DNA of 64,000 bases from Lycorma delicatula. Lineage: Eukaryota; Arthropoda; Insecta; Hemiptera; Fulgoridae. Of the stretch, positions 11,781 through 22,202 are shown one piece after another (positions within the stretch are counted from its first letter, which is position 1; each line of letters opens with the position of its first letter). The stretch spans positions 13,740,522 to 13,804,521 of the forward strand of contig NC_134465.1 in the NCBI RefSeq assembly GCF_047948215.1. The letters run 5' to 3'. A model generated the notes under the pieces. It saw only the letters and a program-made list of their open reading frames with translations, had not been told where the DNA came from and did not search any database. Both the position numbers and the translations under genes were made by a program.

Positions 11781-13230
11781 ATATATAATAAAACTACAAC
11801 TCTTTATGGAAAACTAAAACGACATAAAATAGTAAGTATGTACACACTGATAACAATCACTAAGCCAATAAAACTATTTTAATTATATTAACTAGTATTA
11901 CAATAGAAAACAGCACAGAAACATACAGTTACAGTATAGTAACAGTACTGCTACATATTTTTGAGATAATTTTATGACTGTTTTTGATTTAATACAGTAA
12001 AATAGATAAAATACAGTAAATTATACTGTTCAACTGATGATTTAACAATCTTTAACCAACAATAAGTCAGCAGATCAAACATTTAACTCAAAACAAGTAA
12101 TTAACCAAGTAACCGGGTAACATGTAGCATATATTTTTTCTGAAAATCAAAACTTACTATCCGAATGCAAAATGCCGTTGATCAAAATCGCACTTCTAAA
12201 ACCGATGAGAATTTCAATTAAATTAAAACAACACCAGAAGCAGCACATCATTTTCTCAAGAATAGGTGAATGGAATATATCAGTAGATTTTTTGACCGAT
12301 GACTTGTATATAATAAACATAACAGACCGCCAAAATGTCAACATCGATAAAATTGACTTTTATTTTTGACAGTTAAAGAATTGAAACTGCAGTTAATCAA
12401 AGTGGAATTCAGTGAAAACAAAACATAAAATTCAGGAAGAAACATCCAATGCAAACATTTTCAATTATGTCAAAACATCAAAAATTCCAACTAAGTACTT
12501 ATTTTTAATAACTAAGTACATGAACATAACTAAGCTCAACAACAACTACAACACACAGAAGCTTACAATCAACTGAGGATGATAATATAGTCTGTTTATG
12601 CAAATTAGTTAAAATGTTTTACGACAGATTCTACTTCACTATAACAACTACTTCGATGATTGTACTAAAACCTTTAGTTTTTTATTCACCATTTTCACCC
12701 GTTATAAATCATTACATTCTAAGTAAAAAATCTTTAATGTCTTTGAGATTTTAAGATTTAATTTTGATACTAATGACTTCTTTATGGACCAGGCAAAGCA
12801 ATTAATTAACTCGACATCTAATCTTCTGTTCTCACCACCTACTACTTTTTTCCACATCTCTTGTACATTTTCAGTCGAGCAGTAGCTCTGACCTACTAGA
12901 ACCTCTACAACTACAATGCTAAGATGTCTTGGATACAGCCAATGTATTCTCTACGTACTCCAATACGGGAGCTGTGGACCACCTACAGCCAGGGGATTAT
13001 ATTCAATATGTTTCGGGACAAACAACCTTTTCATAGCCATTATAATAATGTATTCCAGAACATACAACAGAAACAATTAAGGTTAAAATTTTATATCACA
13101 ACCAAGGATTTGTTTAGTAAAAACATGTTCTATTTTGTTCCAGACTATCTTAGCCAACTCATCAAAACACGACAAGATTATTTTCACAATAATTTCTGAA
13201 CTCAGCCCTACAAAAATATAATAGAAATAC
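11781..13230. other. intronic sequence, nothing recognised
   Basis: AT-rich, CpG-poor DNA. Open frames at 12172-12369 and 12924-13199 have no recognisable motif and no flanking splice pattern that would make them convincing exons. Confidence 0.6.
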
Positions 13231-13474
13231 TTGGTGATGTGAATAAAACCTAGCAGTAGCTAACCCTTACCTTCTTCTAAGAAAGTGTTAAGTTTTGAGT
13301 GAATAAAAAGCTTAGATGTAATTAGGCTTAGTAATTTCTAGGTCTTTTTGGGCTTCTAGCTGTAGCTTAAAGTTGGTGTGAATAAAGAATAGCTTCTAAC
13401 TTAGTCAGGCGTGCTCGCCTAGTCAGGCTAGGAGCACACTAGCTTTCAAGCTAGTCATTAGTTTTATTCGAGCC

Positions 13475-14480
13475 ATGGCAGAGTTTATGCATGTGCAGAA
13501 ACAAAAGGAGTATTATTTGTTTCCTGTTTGCCTGGAAACACGTAATTGTACAAAACTGTTAAGATTTGAGAGTGATAGTGTGGATTACTTAGCTGCCGAA
13601 TTCTTAAATGAGACATGTGGAGGAGCTCTTTCTCGAAGAAAGCAAATGGAAATATTTCTATGTTATTTTGTTGACCCAGGATTTCATTCAGGAATTGCCA
13701 AGATGTTGGTGTACACAGATCTACGGCTTGTGAAACTAAAGTTATGTAATGGATCCAATAAATCTCCTAAATGGATCCGCTTTCCAGCAACAGCAGCGAA
13801 AGTAAATGAAATGAAAGTTCTCTGGTAAAGACATTTTTGTTTACCGAATGTAATAGGTGCTCTGGACTACACCCGCATGAAAATAAGAAAACCCAAGTTA
13901 CATGGGGATGAGCATGTAAACTGAAAGGGATATATATGTTAGTATTAATGTCTACGGTAATTGTGACGCCCTGGAAAGATTTACAAGTGCGGGTGCAGAA
14001 TGGCCAGGGAGTGTTCACAGATGCATGAATATGGCACAGAAACCCTGCTAGGGGAATTATATGTCAAGTTTTGATGGTGGAGCATGTCTACTTGGTGATT
14101 TCAGCTATGGAATATCTCCGTGATTAATAACATCATTCAAACCACCTGCTAACACAGCAGAGAAAAATTGCAACTTGTAACATTCCAGGGAAAAAGTATT
14201 TCAGCAGCTGAAAAAAAGATTCCCAATATTGGGAAATGTGTCGGCGTATCTTTGATACGCCGAAAAAGTGCTCAAGGTAATTGTGTAGTCTTACACAACA
14301 TTGCAAAATTCCTTAATGATGTTTTTGAAGACGACAATAATGTTTTTCAAGAAGAGAAAATTGAAGAACAGCAATGTGAAAATGCAGGCACAACTCTTAA
14401 GGGGCAGCAGAAATGCCAAGAAGTGATGTTGTTTTTTAATGAATTGAAAAAGAACAGAAACATATATTATTTTTTTTAAA
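13475..14480 (+). pseudogene. Harbinger transposase (HARBI1-like nuclease) remnant
   Basis: The order of blocks fits HARBI1-like nucleases: ALSRRKQMEIFLCYF, then RFPATAAKVNEMK, LPNVIGALDYTRMKIRKPKL (first catalytic Asp), HGDEHVN, SAGAEWPGSVHRC, GGACLLGDFSYGISPW (second Asp), QLKKRFPILGN and CVVLHNIAKFLNDVFEDD. Damage includes a TAA at 13826-13828, a TGA at 13922-13924 in place of an arginine codon, at least two frameshifts, and loss of the segment just before QLKKRF that normally carries the catalytic glutamate. A long acidic tail and a lysine-rich end follow. Confidence 0.87.
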
Positions 14481-14769
14481 TTGTTTATGTAACTGTATTA
14501 ATTTAGATTTTACTGAATTGTATTAATATTGTAATAAATTTTTTCATGAATGAATTAAAAAATAAACGTAAAATTAAAGAAATACAAAAATAAACTCATC
14601 CAAACATGCACGTTAGCATACGCACAGTGACATGTACGTTTTGCAATTTTTATGTTGGATTTTAAATTTTATTTTTTATTTATTGATAGTATGAAGGATT
14701 AGGTTTAACGGATTGCATTGGATTTATTACAAACTTCAGTAAACAACATAGCTTTCTAATTGAATTACA

Positions 14770-15295
14770 TCTGACATTTTCTTAATACTTTCAAGTTTAA
14801 TTTTCTCCCTTTCAAGTTCCATCTTGTTAATTTGCATTTGCTGCAGAAGATAATTTGCTAAATCTGCAATGTCGAAAGATCAATCGTCTCATCACTTTCA
14901 TAGGCCAAAACCTTTTTAGCACTTTTTCTTATTTTAGTTGCCAACTGGTTTGCTGCATCATCATCATCAAGTTCTTCTGAATTGCTGATAAGATCATCAT
15001 CACTTTCCATGACTGTATTTATAACAGAAGCGGCTTACATCCTGTTCCAACAGACAGACTGCCTGCACTTTAGAGAATACTAGATTATTATTACCTTGGC
15101 TGACAATTTCTAAAATTATTTTCCCCACTTTTTTAATTTGATAGGCTTGCTGCCTGTTATAGTTTTGTGGATTTTCTTTTTGTCACTACTCTTCATATTG
15201 CTCAGAAATTTATTTAATTGTACAGTTGTCACTTCCTTACAAACAGCTGATGAACACTTTTCACTTATAGTTTTCCAGGCTGCTTTTTAAAAGCT
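14770..15295 (-). pseudogene. Harbinger Myb/SANT-like accessory protein, C-terminal part
   Basis: The minus strand reads KAAWKTISEKCSSAV, then VCKEVTTVQLNKFLSNMK, a GSKPIK-like stretch, and further on an acidic Asp/Glu segment and a coiled-coil-like KLEREKIKLESIKKM region near 14770-14860. This matches the zeste/Myb-SANT-like DNA-binding partner protein usually encoded opposite the Harbinger nuclease. Stops interrupt it. Its 5' part appears to be displaced to 16363-16640. Confidence 0.72.
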
Positions 15296-16362
15296 TTTAT
15301 TTAACTCGCTTTAGGAACAATCAAATCTTGCAACTGCTAAATCTTTTGATCTATCGCATGAAAATCAATGAAATTTGGTACACGTACGTATCTTCGATGA
15401 CAATACAGCACTACGATGTCGGAATCTGACATGACCCACCCCCACACCCCCACGCGCTACCCCTACGCTAAATTCATGCATTTAGTTGAAAACTTTCATT
15501 TCTCATGAACTATCTTATGAAAATGATTGAAATTTGGTACACATATGTAACTTCAATGTGTAAAAATAAATATTTTTACTCTTTTTGTCTTAAAAAAAAT
15601 ACAAAAATATATTTGATTACATATAAAAAATTATTTTTTAAAAAAGCTTTTAACTAATATTAATATTAACATTAATAAAAAACGGAAACAAATTAGAAAA
15701 ACCCTCTAAAAAGTAAAAAATAAATGATATAAATATCTAATAAATAACCAATAAATAAATGTAATAATTATTAAATTTTAAAATTAAAAGTAATGAAAAT
15801 ATTTAGTTAAATAAAAGCGTGGCACAGTTTTTATAACAATCTTTTCGAATAAGTATTTATAGACATTTGCTGTATTTTAAAATACATTTTTTGTTTAATG
15901 AGGTTGTTTAGTATATGTATATACTTTATTTATCTGTAATAAAATAACTCAAGTTTTAATTCTTTGATGGTTCAAATTTGCACCCAGATGACCATTACGG
16001 GTTAATAAGATTAAAAATAAAAATTAAATTTAGAAATCTTGCACAAAGTTATTATATTTTGACGGTAATCTGAAAAATTATTAATTCATTAAATAAAAAT
16101 TCATAATAAATTTAATGAAACTTTTAGCGGAAAGAGTGCATTCAATTTGGCTTAGATTACAAGCAGAATTCGAAGATGAACTTCAACTATGTGAGAACAC
16201 GTACAAAGAAAGCAAGTGGGTGCATTTTCCCAGATTGTTACTTGTAGCTAGTCAGTCTCAACTGGAGAGGTTCCGCAGACCTTTCCACCTCCTCGCGTCG
16301 TTATTGAAAATGAAAATTAATTGAAAATTAAAAATAAATGTTGCGTTGTTTTAAATAAATTA
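15296..16362. other. sequence inserted into the Harbinger accessory gene
   Basis: About 1.07 kb separates two overlapping copies of the accessory-gene segment. It contains two related blocks (about 15345-15400 and 15510-15560), each reading ATGAAAAT..ATGAAATTTGG or similar followed by GTACAC, with a C-rich stretch between them (about 15428-15465). No coding motif was recognised, including in the open frame 16115-16324. Confidence 0.5.
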
Positions 16363-16640
16363 TAAAAACTTGATAGGCTTGCTGCCTGTTGTAGTTTTGT
16401 GGGTTTTTTGTCACTACTCTTCATATTGCTCAGAAATGTATTTAGTTGTACAGTTGTTACTTCCTTACAAACAGCTGATGAAAACTTTTCACTTATAGTT
16501 TTCCAAGCTGCCTTTTTTGATTTTAACTGACATCAAAGTCTTGGATTTTTCTAATTATTACTGGATATTCTCTTTAATAAATAGTGACTCGTCTAAATAT
16601 TTCTCTCTGTTTTTATCACTAGATGACATTTCTTCTACTA
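16363..16640 (-). pseudogene. Harbinger Myb/SANT-like accessory protein, N-terminal part with duplicated segment
   Basis: The minus strand starts MSSSDKNREKYLDESLFIKE near 16630, has stops, then continues KAAWKTISEKFSSAV and TTVQLNTFLSNMKSSDKK. The stretch 16363-16516 is a second copy of 15127-15290, with about one difference per ten bases, in the same orientation. The start codon and N-terminus exist only here. Confidence 0.7.
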
Positions 16641-16962
16641 AGATCAAATAAATAAAATAGCCAAGCATTGTGCGGTCCAAATAAGTACGAAGCGATATGA
16701 ATGAGCCAGTCATCAAATCACCATTTACAGATAACAGAAGGTGAAATGGGGGACAGACAAGTTACCACATGAAAGCCAAAAACCTAGCTAAGCTTAGCAA
16801 ATGGTAACCCAAGAAATTTCTTAAGTTTTCCCAAATACTTCTAAACTAACTTAGTTCTTTCTAGCTAGAACCAGCATTTTTTTATTCATCTGAATTTGAG
16901 AGAACGCTAAAACTATCCGTTAAAGCTAGCTCATAGTTGCTAGGTTTTACTCACGTCACCAA

Positions 16963-17440
16963 CTGTTACAGGAAAATACTTCCTTTTTAAGTTGAAACAA
17001 TTAACTCGCACCTCAAATAAATTGGTTTTACCAAATAACAAAAGAGTTACGGTTTTCAAACAATCAAAACAGGAATGAATAGCGGTCTACGCATGTCACA
17101 TAGCAACTACGGGATGGATAATATGTAGTCTTGATTAATGATCAATCATTTTCCCCCCTTTTTTATAACTCTTGCTTCACAGTAACTGTAACAATAAAAT
17201 ACCTTTTAAGTTATTTTTTTCAAGATTTCAGCTAGCAGGTTTCAGGTCTGTCTCTACATCTTATAAGTTGAAAACCTTAATCTATGAAGTATGCTTTTTA
17301 AGTTAGTATGGGTTTCATATACGTCTGCTGGAGCATGGCTGTCGCCGTTTCGCCCACATTCTACGACTAAGATGAATAATAATAGCCTAAATCTATCAGC
17401 TTGCTCGTGATTGTTAGTATTTGTTTATACTTTCCTGTGC
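16963..17440. other. unassigned sequence
   Basis: Between the Harbinger right end and the mariner coding remnant. It probably includes the 5' non-coding end of the mariner. No inverted repeat was confirmed. Confidence 0.5.
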
Positions 17441-18515
17441 ATATTTAAAATGCCTATGGCAATACACGGTGCCGCTGATTGTGAAATACGAGCTGTAATT
17501 CGTTTCTTAAACGCAAGAGGTATGACAGCAACTGAAATTCATCGACAGATTAGAGAAGTGTTCGGGGATAACACTACGTCCGATGGAACGGTGAGAAAAT
17601 CGGTTAGGGCATTTAAATAGGGTCGTACAAACGTGCACGATGAAAGCAGGCGACTGTCATTATGTCATTACCGATGACCTGGTGCAGAGTAATGTAAAAT
17701 TTTTGACAATAGACGGTTTACAATTTCATCACTATGTAATGAATTTCCTTCCTTTATTATCATGAAATGTTTTCTATGAAACTGTGTCCGTACGTTTGAA
17801 TTATCATAAGTTGTCCTCACGCTGGGTATCATAAACGCTGAATGAATTGTAAAAAAACAAACGTTTAGCCGGCGCTTCGAATTCCTCACGAAATACAGCA
17901 ATGAAGGCGATCCATTTTTACGCCGAACTGTTACCGGACATGGGTGTTGCATTACACCGGGATCAAAACAACAGTCCATGGAATAGATACACTCAATATC
18001 TCCCAAGAAAGTCAAGTTCAAGCCGACAATGACAGCCCGGAAAATCATGTGCACTGTGTTTTGAGATAGACAGGGGCCGGCCGCTTATTGATTTTTTTGC
18101 CTTCGGGTGAAACGATAAATGCCGAAACATAGAGCGAGACCGACTTAAATGCGGTCAACAATTTAAAACCGAAGGCTTGGCTTGATCAGTACAGGAATAT
18201 AATGCTGCTTCACGATAACGCTCAGGCAACATGCGGCTTATCGCTCCCGAGATCTCATCGCGTCATTTTGCCGGGAATGAACCGACAACCCGTATAGTAC
18301 TGACATCGTATAGTACTGACCCGGAGCCCAGTGACTACCAGTTGTTCCTGCATTTAAATCAGCACCTCGACGGTCAGCTCCACGACCACGACGACGACGA
18401 TGACGTCAAAATAGCCGTTTAGATACGGTTTGTTCTCAGACAGACTTCTACGAACCTGGAATACAAAAGCTGATCGCAAGATATAAGTGCCTTAATGTAA
18501 GTGGAAATTATGTAG
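17440..18515 (+). pseudogene. mariner transposase remnant, near full length
   Basis: Blocks run in family order: an N-terminal helix-turn-helix (CEIRAVIRFLNARGMTATEI, then HRQIREVFGD), FTISSLCNEF, FEFLTKYSNEGDPF, PGSKQQSMEWIHS, RKIMCTVF*DRQG, SDYQLFLHLNQHLDGQLHDH then DDDDDVKIAV, and a degraded YxKCLNVSGNYV tail near 18490. The GDETW block is RRTVTGHGCCITP, so the first catalytic acidic residues are lost. Many stops and frameshifts are present. Confidence 0.85.
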
Positions 18516-18537
18516 TAAGATCCAAGCTTTCAGATGA

Positions 18538-18689
18538 ATACCGTATTTACTAGCGTAATTCACGGACCTGAATTTCTAGACGATATTTTTTTTTAGATAT
18601 TCAGTCAAATTTTGTCATTGATTTCCACGTTTTACTTTTACATAAAAAATGTCGGTCAAAAAAGTACGTGAATTACACAAGTACGGTAT
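18538..18689. mobile_element. small MITE with ~25-bp terminal inverted repeats
   Basis: The left end (18538-18564) carries ATACCGTATT then GCGTAATTCACG. The right end (18667-18689) is the complement of ATACCGTACTTGTG then TAATTCACG. The 150-bp interior is non-coding. Confidence 0.65.
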
Positions 18690-20174
18690 TTTTTATATAT
18701 ATTTTTTTTTTCAAAAAAATAATCGCTTATCTTTTACATCAAAACGGTACTTATTTAAAAAAACACGCCTTGTATTTGGCATACAATATCGTTTGTTTTT
18801 TTAATTCATCTATCTACAACAAAATGAACCTAATAATGTAAGTAAGAAAAAATAAATATATTAAAAAAATTACATTTAATTTAAAAAATTTTACACAAGA
18901 CATTCAAAAAATTACTATCCTTATGAAGAAAAATGAAATCGACGATGCGATAAAATTTTAATTCATCGAGAAATAAACCGATAAAAAAAAATTAATAAAA
19001 TAGTGTATTTATCAAATCGAAAAACAATTTTAAAAAACGAAGGGACAGCAGAACTACACCGGTAGCAGTCTTCTCAAGTCACAACAAACACCGAGCGTCT
19101 CCCATCCATTCACAAATATCCACCCGAAACATACACGTATACATACGGTCTACCAACTTAACAACGTACACACGCGAGACGGTGGCGATACTTTTACCCC
19201 TACCGTTTCATTGATAAAACTTCACTGTCTAATACTACTATTATTACTATTGTTACTGTACACACCGATTCGATTCCTAGACGCGGCGCGCATGCGCAAT
19301 GAAATGGCGCCAAACTGTTAACCGGCAAGGTACTACGTCCGAACGCAACAAATATAAATACACAGCAGACACGTGCGCACGCTTTTATCGTGATAAAAAG
19401 ACACCTAATTCTTGTTTACGCTGAACCGCGAAGATAGAACGACACGAGTCTGGTGTTCTTCGTTTACCGTACTAACATCTAAGAACAAGACTAGGCCTAT
19501 CGACAAAAGACGAGACTCGTGTAAAAAGCACGAGTAGTTTTAGTATATTGCGTATTTTAGTACGATAACTACTTTTGGAACGATGGATTTTGTCAGAATA
19601 TTTTTTCTACGTTATACAAAATTTCAGAAATAATAACCTGCTGTAACGCTTCTAATTTAACGTTTCTTTTATTTATATTTAAAATAATAAGAAGTACAAA
19701 TTTATAATTTCTAACCGCGCAAAATGCTGCAAGAGGCAGGAATGTCTTAGGAAAAATTATCTTCAAGAAAAATATTCCAAGATACCGTTCACTTTCACGA
19801 ATAGATTTACAATGAAATAAATATTACCTTCTCGGTAATGCCCCGTTCCCCTGAAATACTTTATATTTACTTACGTATAAAAGAGGTTCGTTTTAACACC
19901 GGTCGAGTCGTTTCAACGACGATCAACGAGCAAGAAAATATTGCCGGTATAACATTTCGTTGCCGTTTATAAAATTTTTGCGGCACTTGTACTTCTACTT
20001 ACACGCATGTACCGGATACTAAATGCATCGGCGCGGCGTCAAATACTTCACCGCGCTATTATACAGCCTTCCCTTTGACTTACAGTTTTTAACTAAGAAA
20101 TTAAACGCGCTTTTCTACAGAAGAAAATGTAACGTAAGCGCTTTCATAATTATCTTTAAAATACTATAAACAGA
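18690..20174. other. unassigned CpG-rich intron sequence
   Basis: From here on CpG is frequent, unlike 1-17 kb. A locally GC-richer stretch lies at about 19030-19450. No gene or element was recognised. Confidence 0.5.
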
Positions 20175-20690
20175 TGAGGATATCGGCTGATTTTAACTCC
20201 GAAAGCAGTGCCGCTAAAACTTACGTACATTTTCATCATCTTCAGGTATTATACCTGGCGGCAGGTGCCTTACGCCACTGCTGTTTCTATCAATTTTTGA
20301 CCCGAGCCTTTTTCTTCTTCTTCTTTTTCTCCTCCTTTTACTTTACCTCGATAATTAACTTCATCCTACTTCTTCGCATCCTTTCTCCTTCTACTGACCC
20401 TTCCGATGCGATCGTCAAGACTTAACACCCTATAACCGTACCGTCCTAACCTATTTCCTTTTTTTTCTATTTATTCCGCGTAAGTTTTTTAATTAACCCT
20501 GTTTGTTCGATACTTCCTCACCGCTCGCTTTATCCGTCCGTGTTACTTTCATCATCCTTTTCCGTACCTCATCCGTTCTTTCTCCCTCTAGCTCATCGTC
20601 CACCGGTTTACTTCCGTACGACAGGAAAATCACTTCGTAGCATTCGGCTAACTTCTTCGTTATCTGTAAGTCCAAATTTTCACTACAGTA
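20175..20690 (-). pseudogene. possible LINE (RTE-like) ORF 3'-terminal fragment
   Basis: The minus strand reads MMKVTRTDKASGEEV, similar to the FEMWCWRRMxKxxxTDxxxNEEV region after the reverse transcriptase in RTE-like LINEs. It continues through a lysine/arginine-rich stretch to RHLPPGIIPEDDENV, like the C-terminal RDLPPG ending of such proteins. Stops interrupt it and the upstream RT domain is absent. Confidence 0.5.
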
Positions 20691-21149
20691 ATTTCCTCTT
20701 CTTACTGAAGGTTTCCTTTGCCGTAACTATACTTTTATTTCTATCGCGCTCTTACAGATCTCTGCGATCAAAGTACGAAATATAGGTAATATTTTACTCC
20801 TTTACTCGTCCGTACCGCTTAATCCTCCTTGTCGTTTACTTTTTTTAGTTTAGTTTTACATTTATATATTGACCTTATTGACTTCAATTTAAAAAATGAC
20901 CGATAACTGGAAAACAACCCGGGTGAGTGGGAGGGGGAGAGGGGTAAAAATGCTAAAACCGAGCTAGAAAAAATGTTATTGGTCGGTCGATAAGAAAAAT
21001 TTTTCCTATTTCACGTTTTAAAACCGTACAATTCCGAGTTACCTTAAAAAGTAATTAAAAAAACTATTTTTTTCTTCAGTTTTTTGGTACCGGTTAAAAA
21101 ATTGAAACCTATTTAAAAAGATTCAATCAAAACCGCGACGAGACGACTG
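20691..21149. other. unassigned sequence
   Basis: AT-rich sequence with a short G-rich patch at about 20918-20945. Nothing was recognised. Confidence 0.5.
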
Positions 21150-22202
21150 TAATCGATAAACTAATAGATTACAAATCGTACTTTTCTATACAAATGATTA
21201 CTATTTTTACGGCATTTAGACTAAAAATATTAAATGTAAAATGGAACACAAACGTCGTCTCATAAAAGCGTGCAGCAATCGTTTGATTTTGCGATTTCAT
21301 TTACTCGATTACGAATATATTTTTGTATTAACTGATTTTAATAATGTCTTCGGTGTACACGATTTTCTTCGATTTTAACCGTTCGGCAAGTTCCGATTTT
21401 TAGGTCCAAGTGTTTGGAATTTTTTCAGTTTTCAGGCAACCCCACTACTATGACGGATCCTTTGGCAATAATTTCGAAATTTTTTTTTAAACGACCGCAT
21501 AAAATTGTTACCGTTCGTTTCATCACGGTACTCTTGGGAAGATCTGTATTCAAATATTCATAAAACAACCGTTCAAAAACCCATTTTCACTTCCTACGCG
21601 CGTTACTATTTATTTAACCGTATACCTTTTCCGGCCGAGATTCGTACCCCGGTTGACAAACCTTTCGTAAAACCGTCTTTTCCGCTCGTTTCTTTATCCA
21701 CCCGTATCTTTTCCCGTACATGTCCCGCATCGATCCAAGTTTCATCTAGATAATAAATCGTCTTACTTCCTTCACGCGATCGCTTATTTTCTCTTAAATC
21801 CTACGCCGTGAAATAATATCTTCGTGTTCGATCGATAAAGAATTACTTTTTGCGGACATAACACGAAAATTCGTCGACTTTAAAACACGATGGAACGTAC
21901 TTTTAAAACAATTCGGCAGTTCAGAATCGGTATTTACAGCGTTTAATTTTTTTCCCGGTTAGGAAGATAGTTATCGAAATAAAACGAACGAACTTTTTTT
22001 CTGACAGCAGTTTTAGTAAAATCGTCCGACTTTTCATTCGTTTTTACACGCTTTCGAGTCTTTTAGGGTTAACGTGTTTACAAAAAAAAAATTTTGTTTC
22101 TTTATTATATTAAAAATTTGTTCTTTCGCTAACGCCTACAGCACTACTTGCTTTCCGAGCAATGTCCCTGACAGCAGTTTCAGAGTGTTCGTGTTTTAAG
22201 GT
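21150..22202 (-). pseudogene. DDE (IS630/Tc1-related) transposase remnant, copy A
   Basis: Minus-strand blocks are an N-terminal AVRDIARKASSAVGVSERT, then TIYYLDETWIDAGH with first catalytic Asp intact, GLSTGVRISAGKG, PKGSVIVVGLP where relatives have a VIVxDNAPYH block (second Asp lost), and KSELAERLKSKKIVYTEDII. This is the arthropod family whose signature is YLDETWxxxxH. The same family appears as copy B at 25105-26370. An unrelated Tc1-like element (22203-24117) lies directly upstream of the N-terminal part. Many stops. Confidence 0.8.

Larger units (their letters stand above)
13231..16962. mobile_element. decayed full-length Harbinger (PIF) DNA transposon
   Basis: The ends match as inverted repeats of about 25 bp: TTGGTGATGTGAATAAAACC at 13231 and the complement of TTGGTGACGTGAGTAAAACC ending at 16962, each followed inward by TAGCA. 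GTGAATAAA-type motifs recur inside the left end (about 13298 and 13375), as subterminal repeats often do. Between the ends lie the two genes expected of this superfamily: a plus-strand HARBI1-like nuclease and a minus-strand Myb/SANT-like protein. The second gene is interrupted and partly duplicated. A clear 3-bp target duplication was not seen. Confidence 0.87.

Noticed and set aside
12924..13199. Open frame starting MSWIQPMYSLRT as a gene or ARID2 exon
   Set aside because: Plus strand, no motif, no conserved splice context. Lies just before the Harbinger end.
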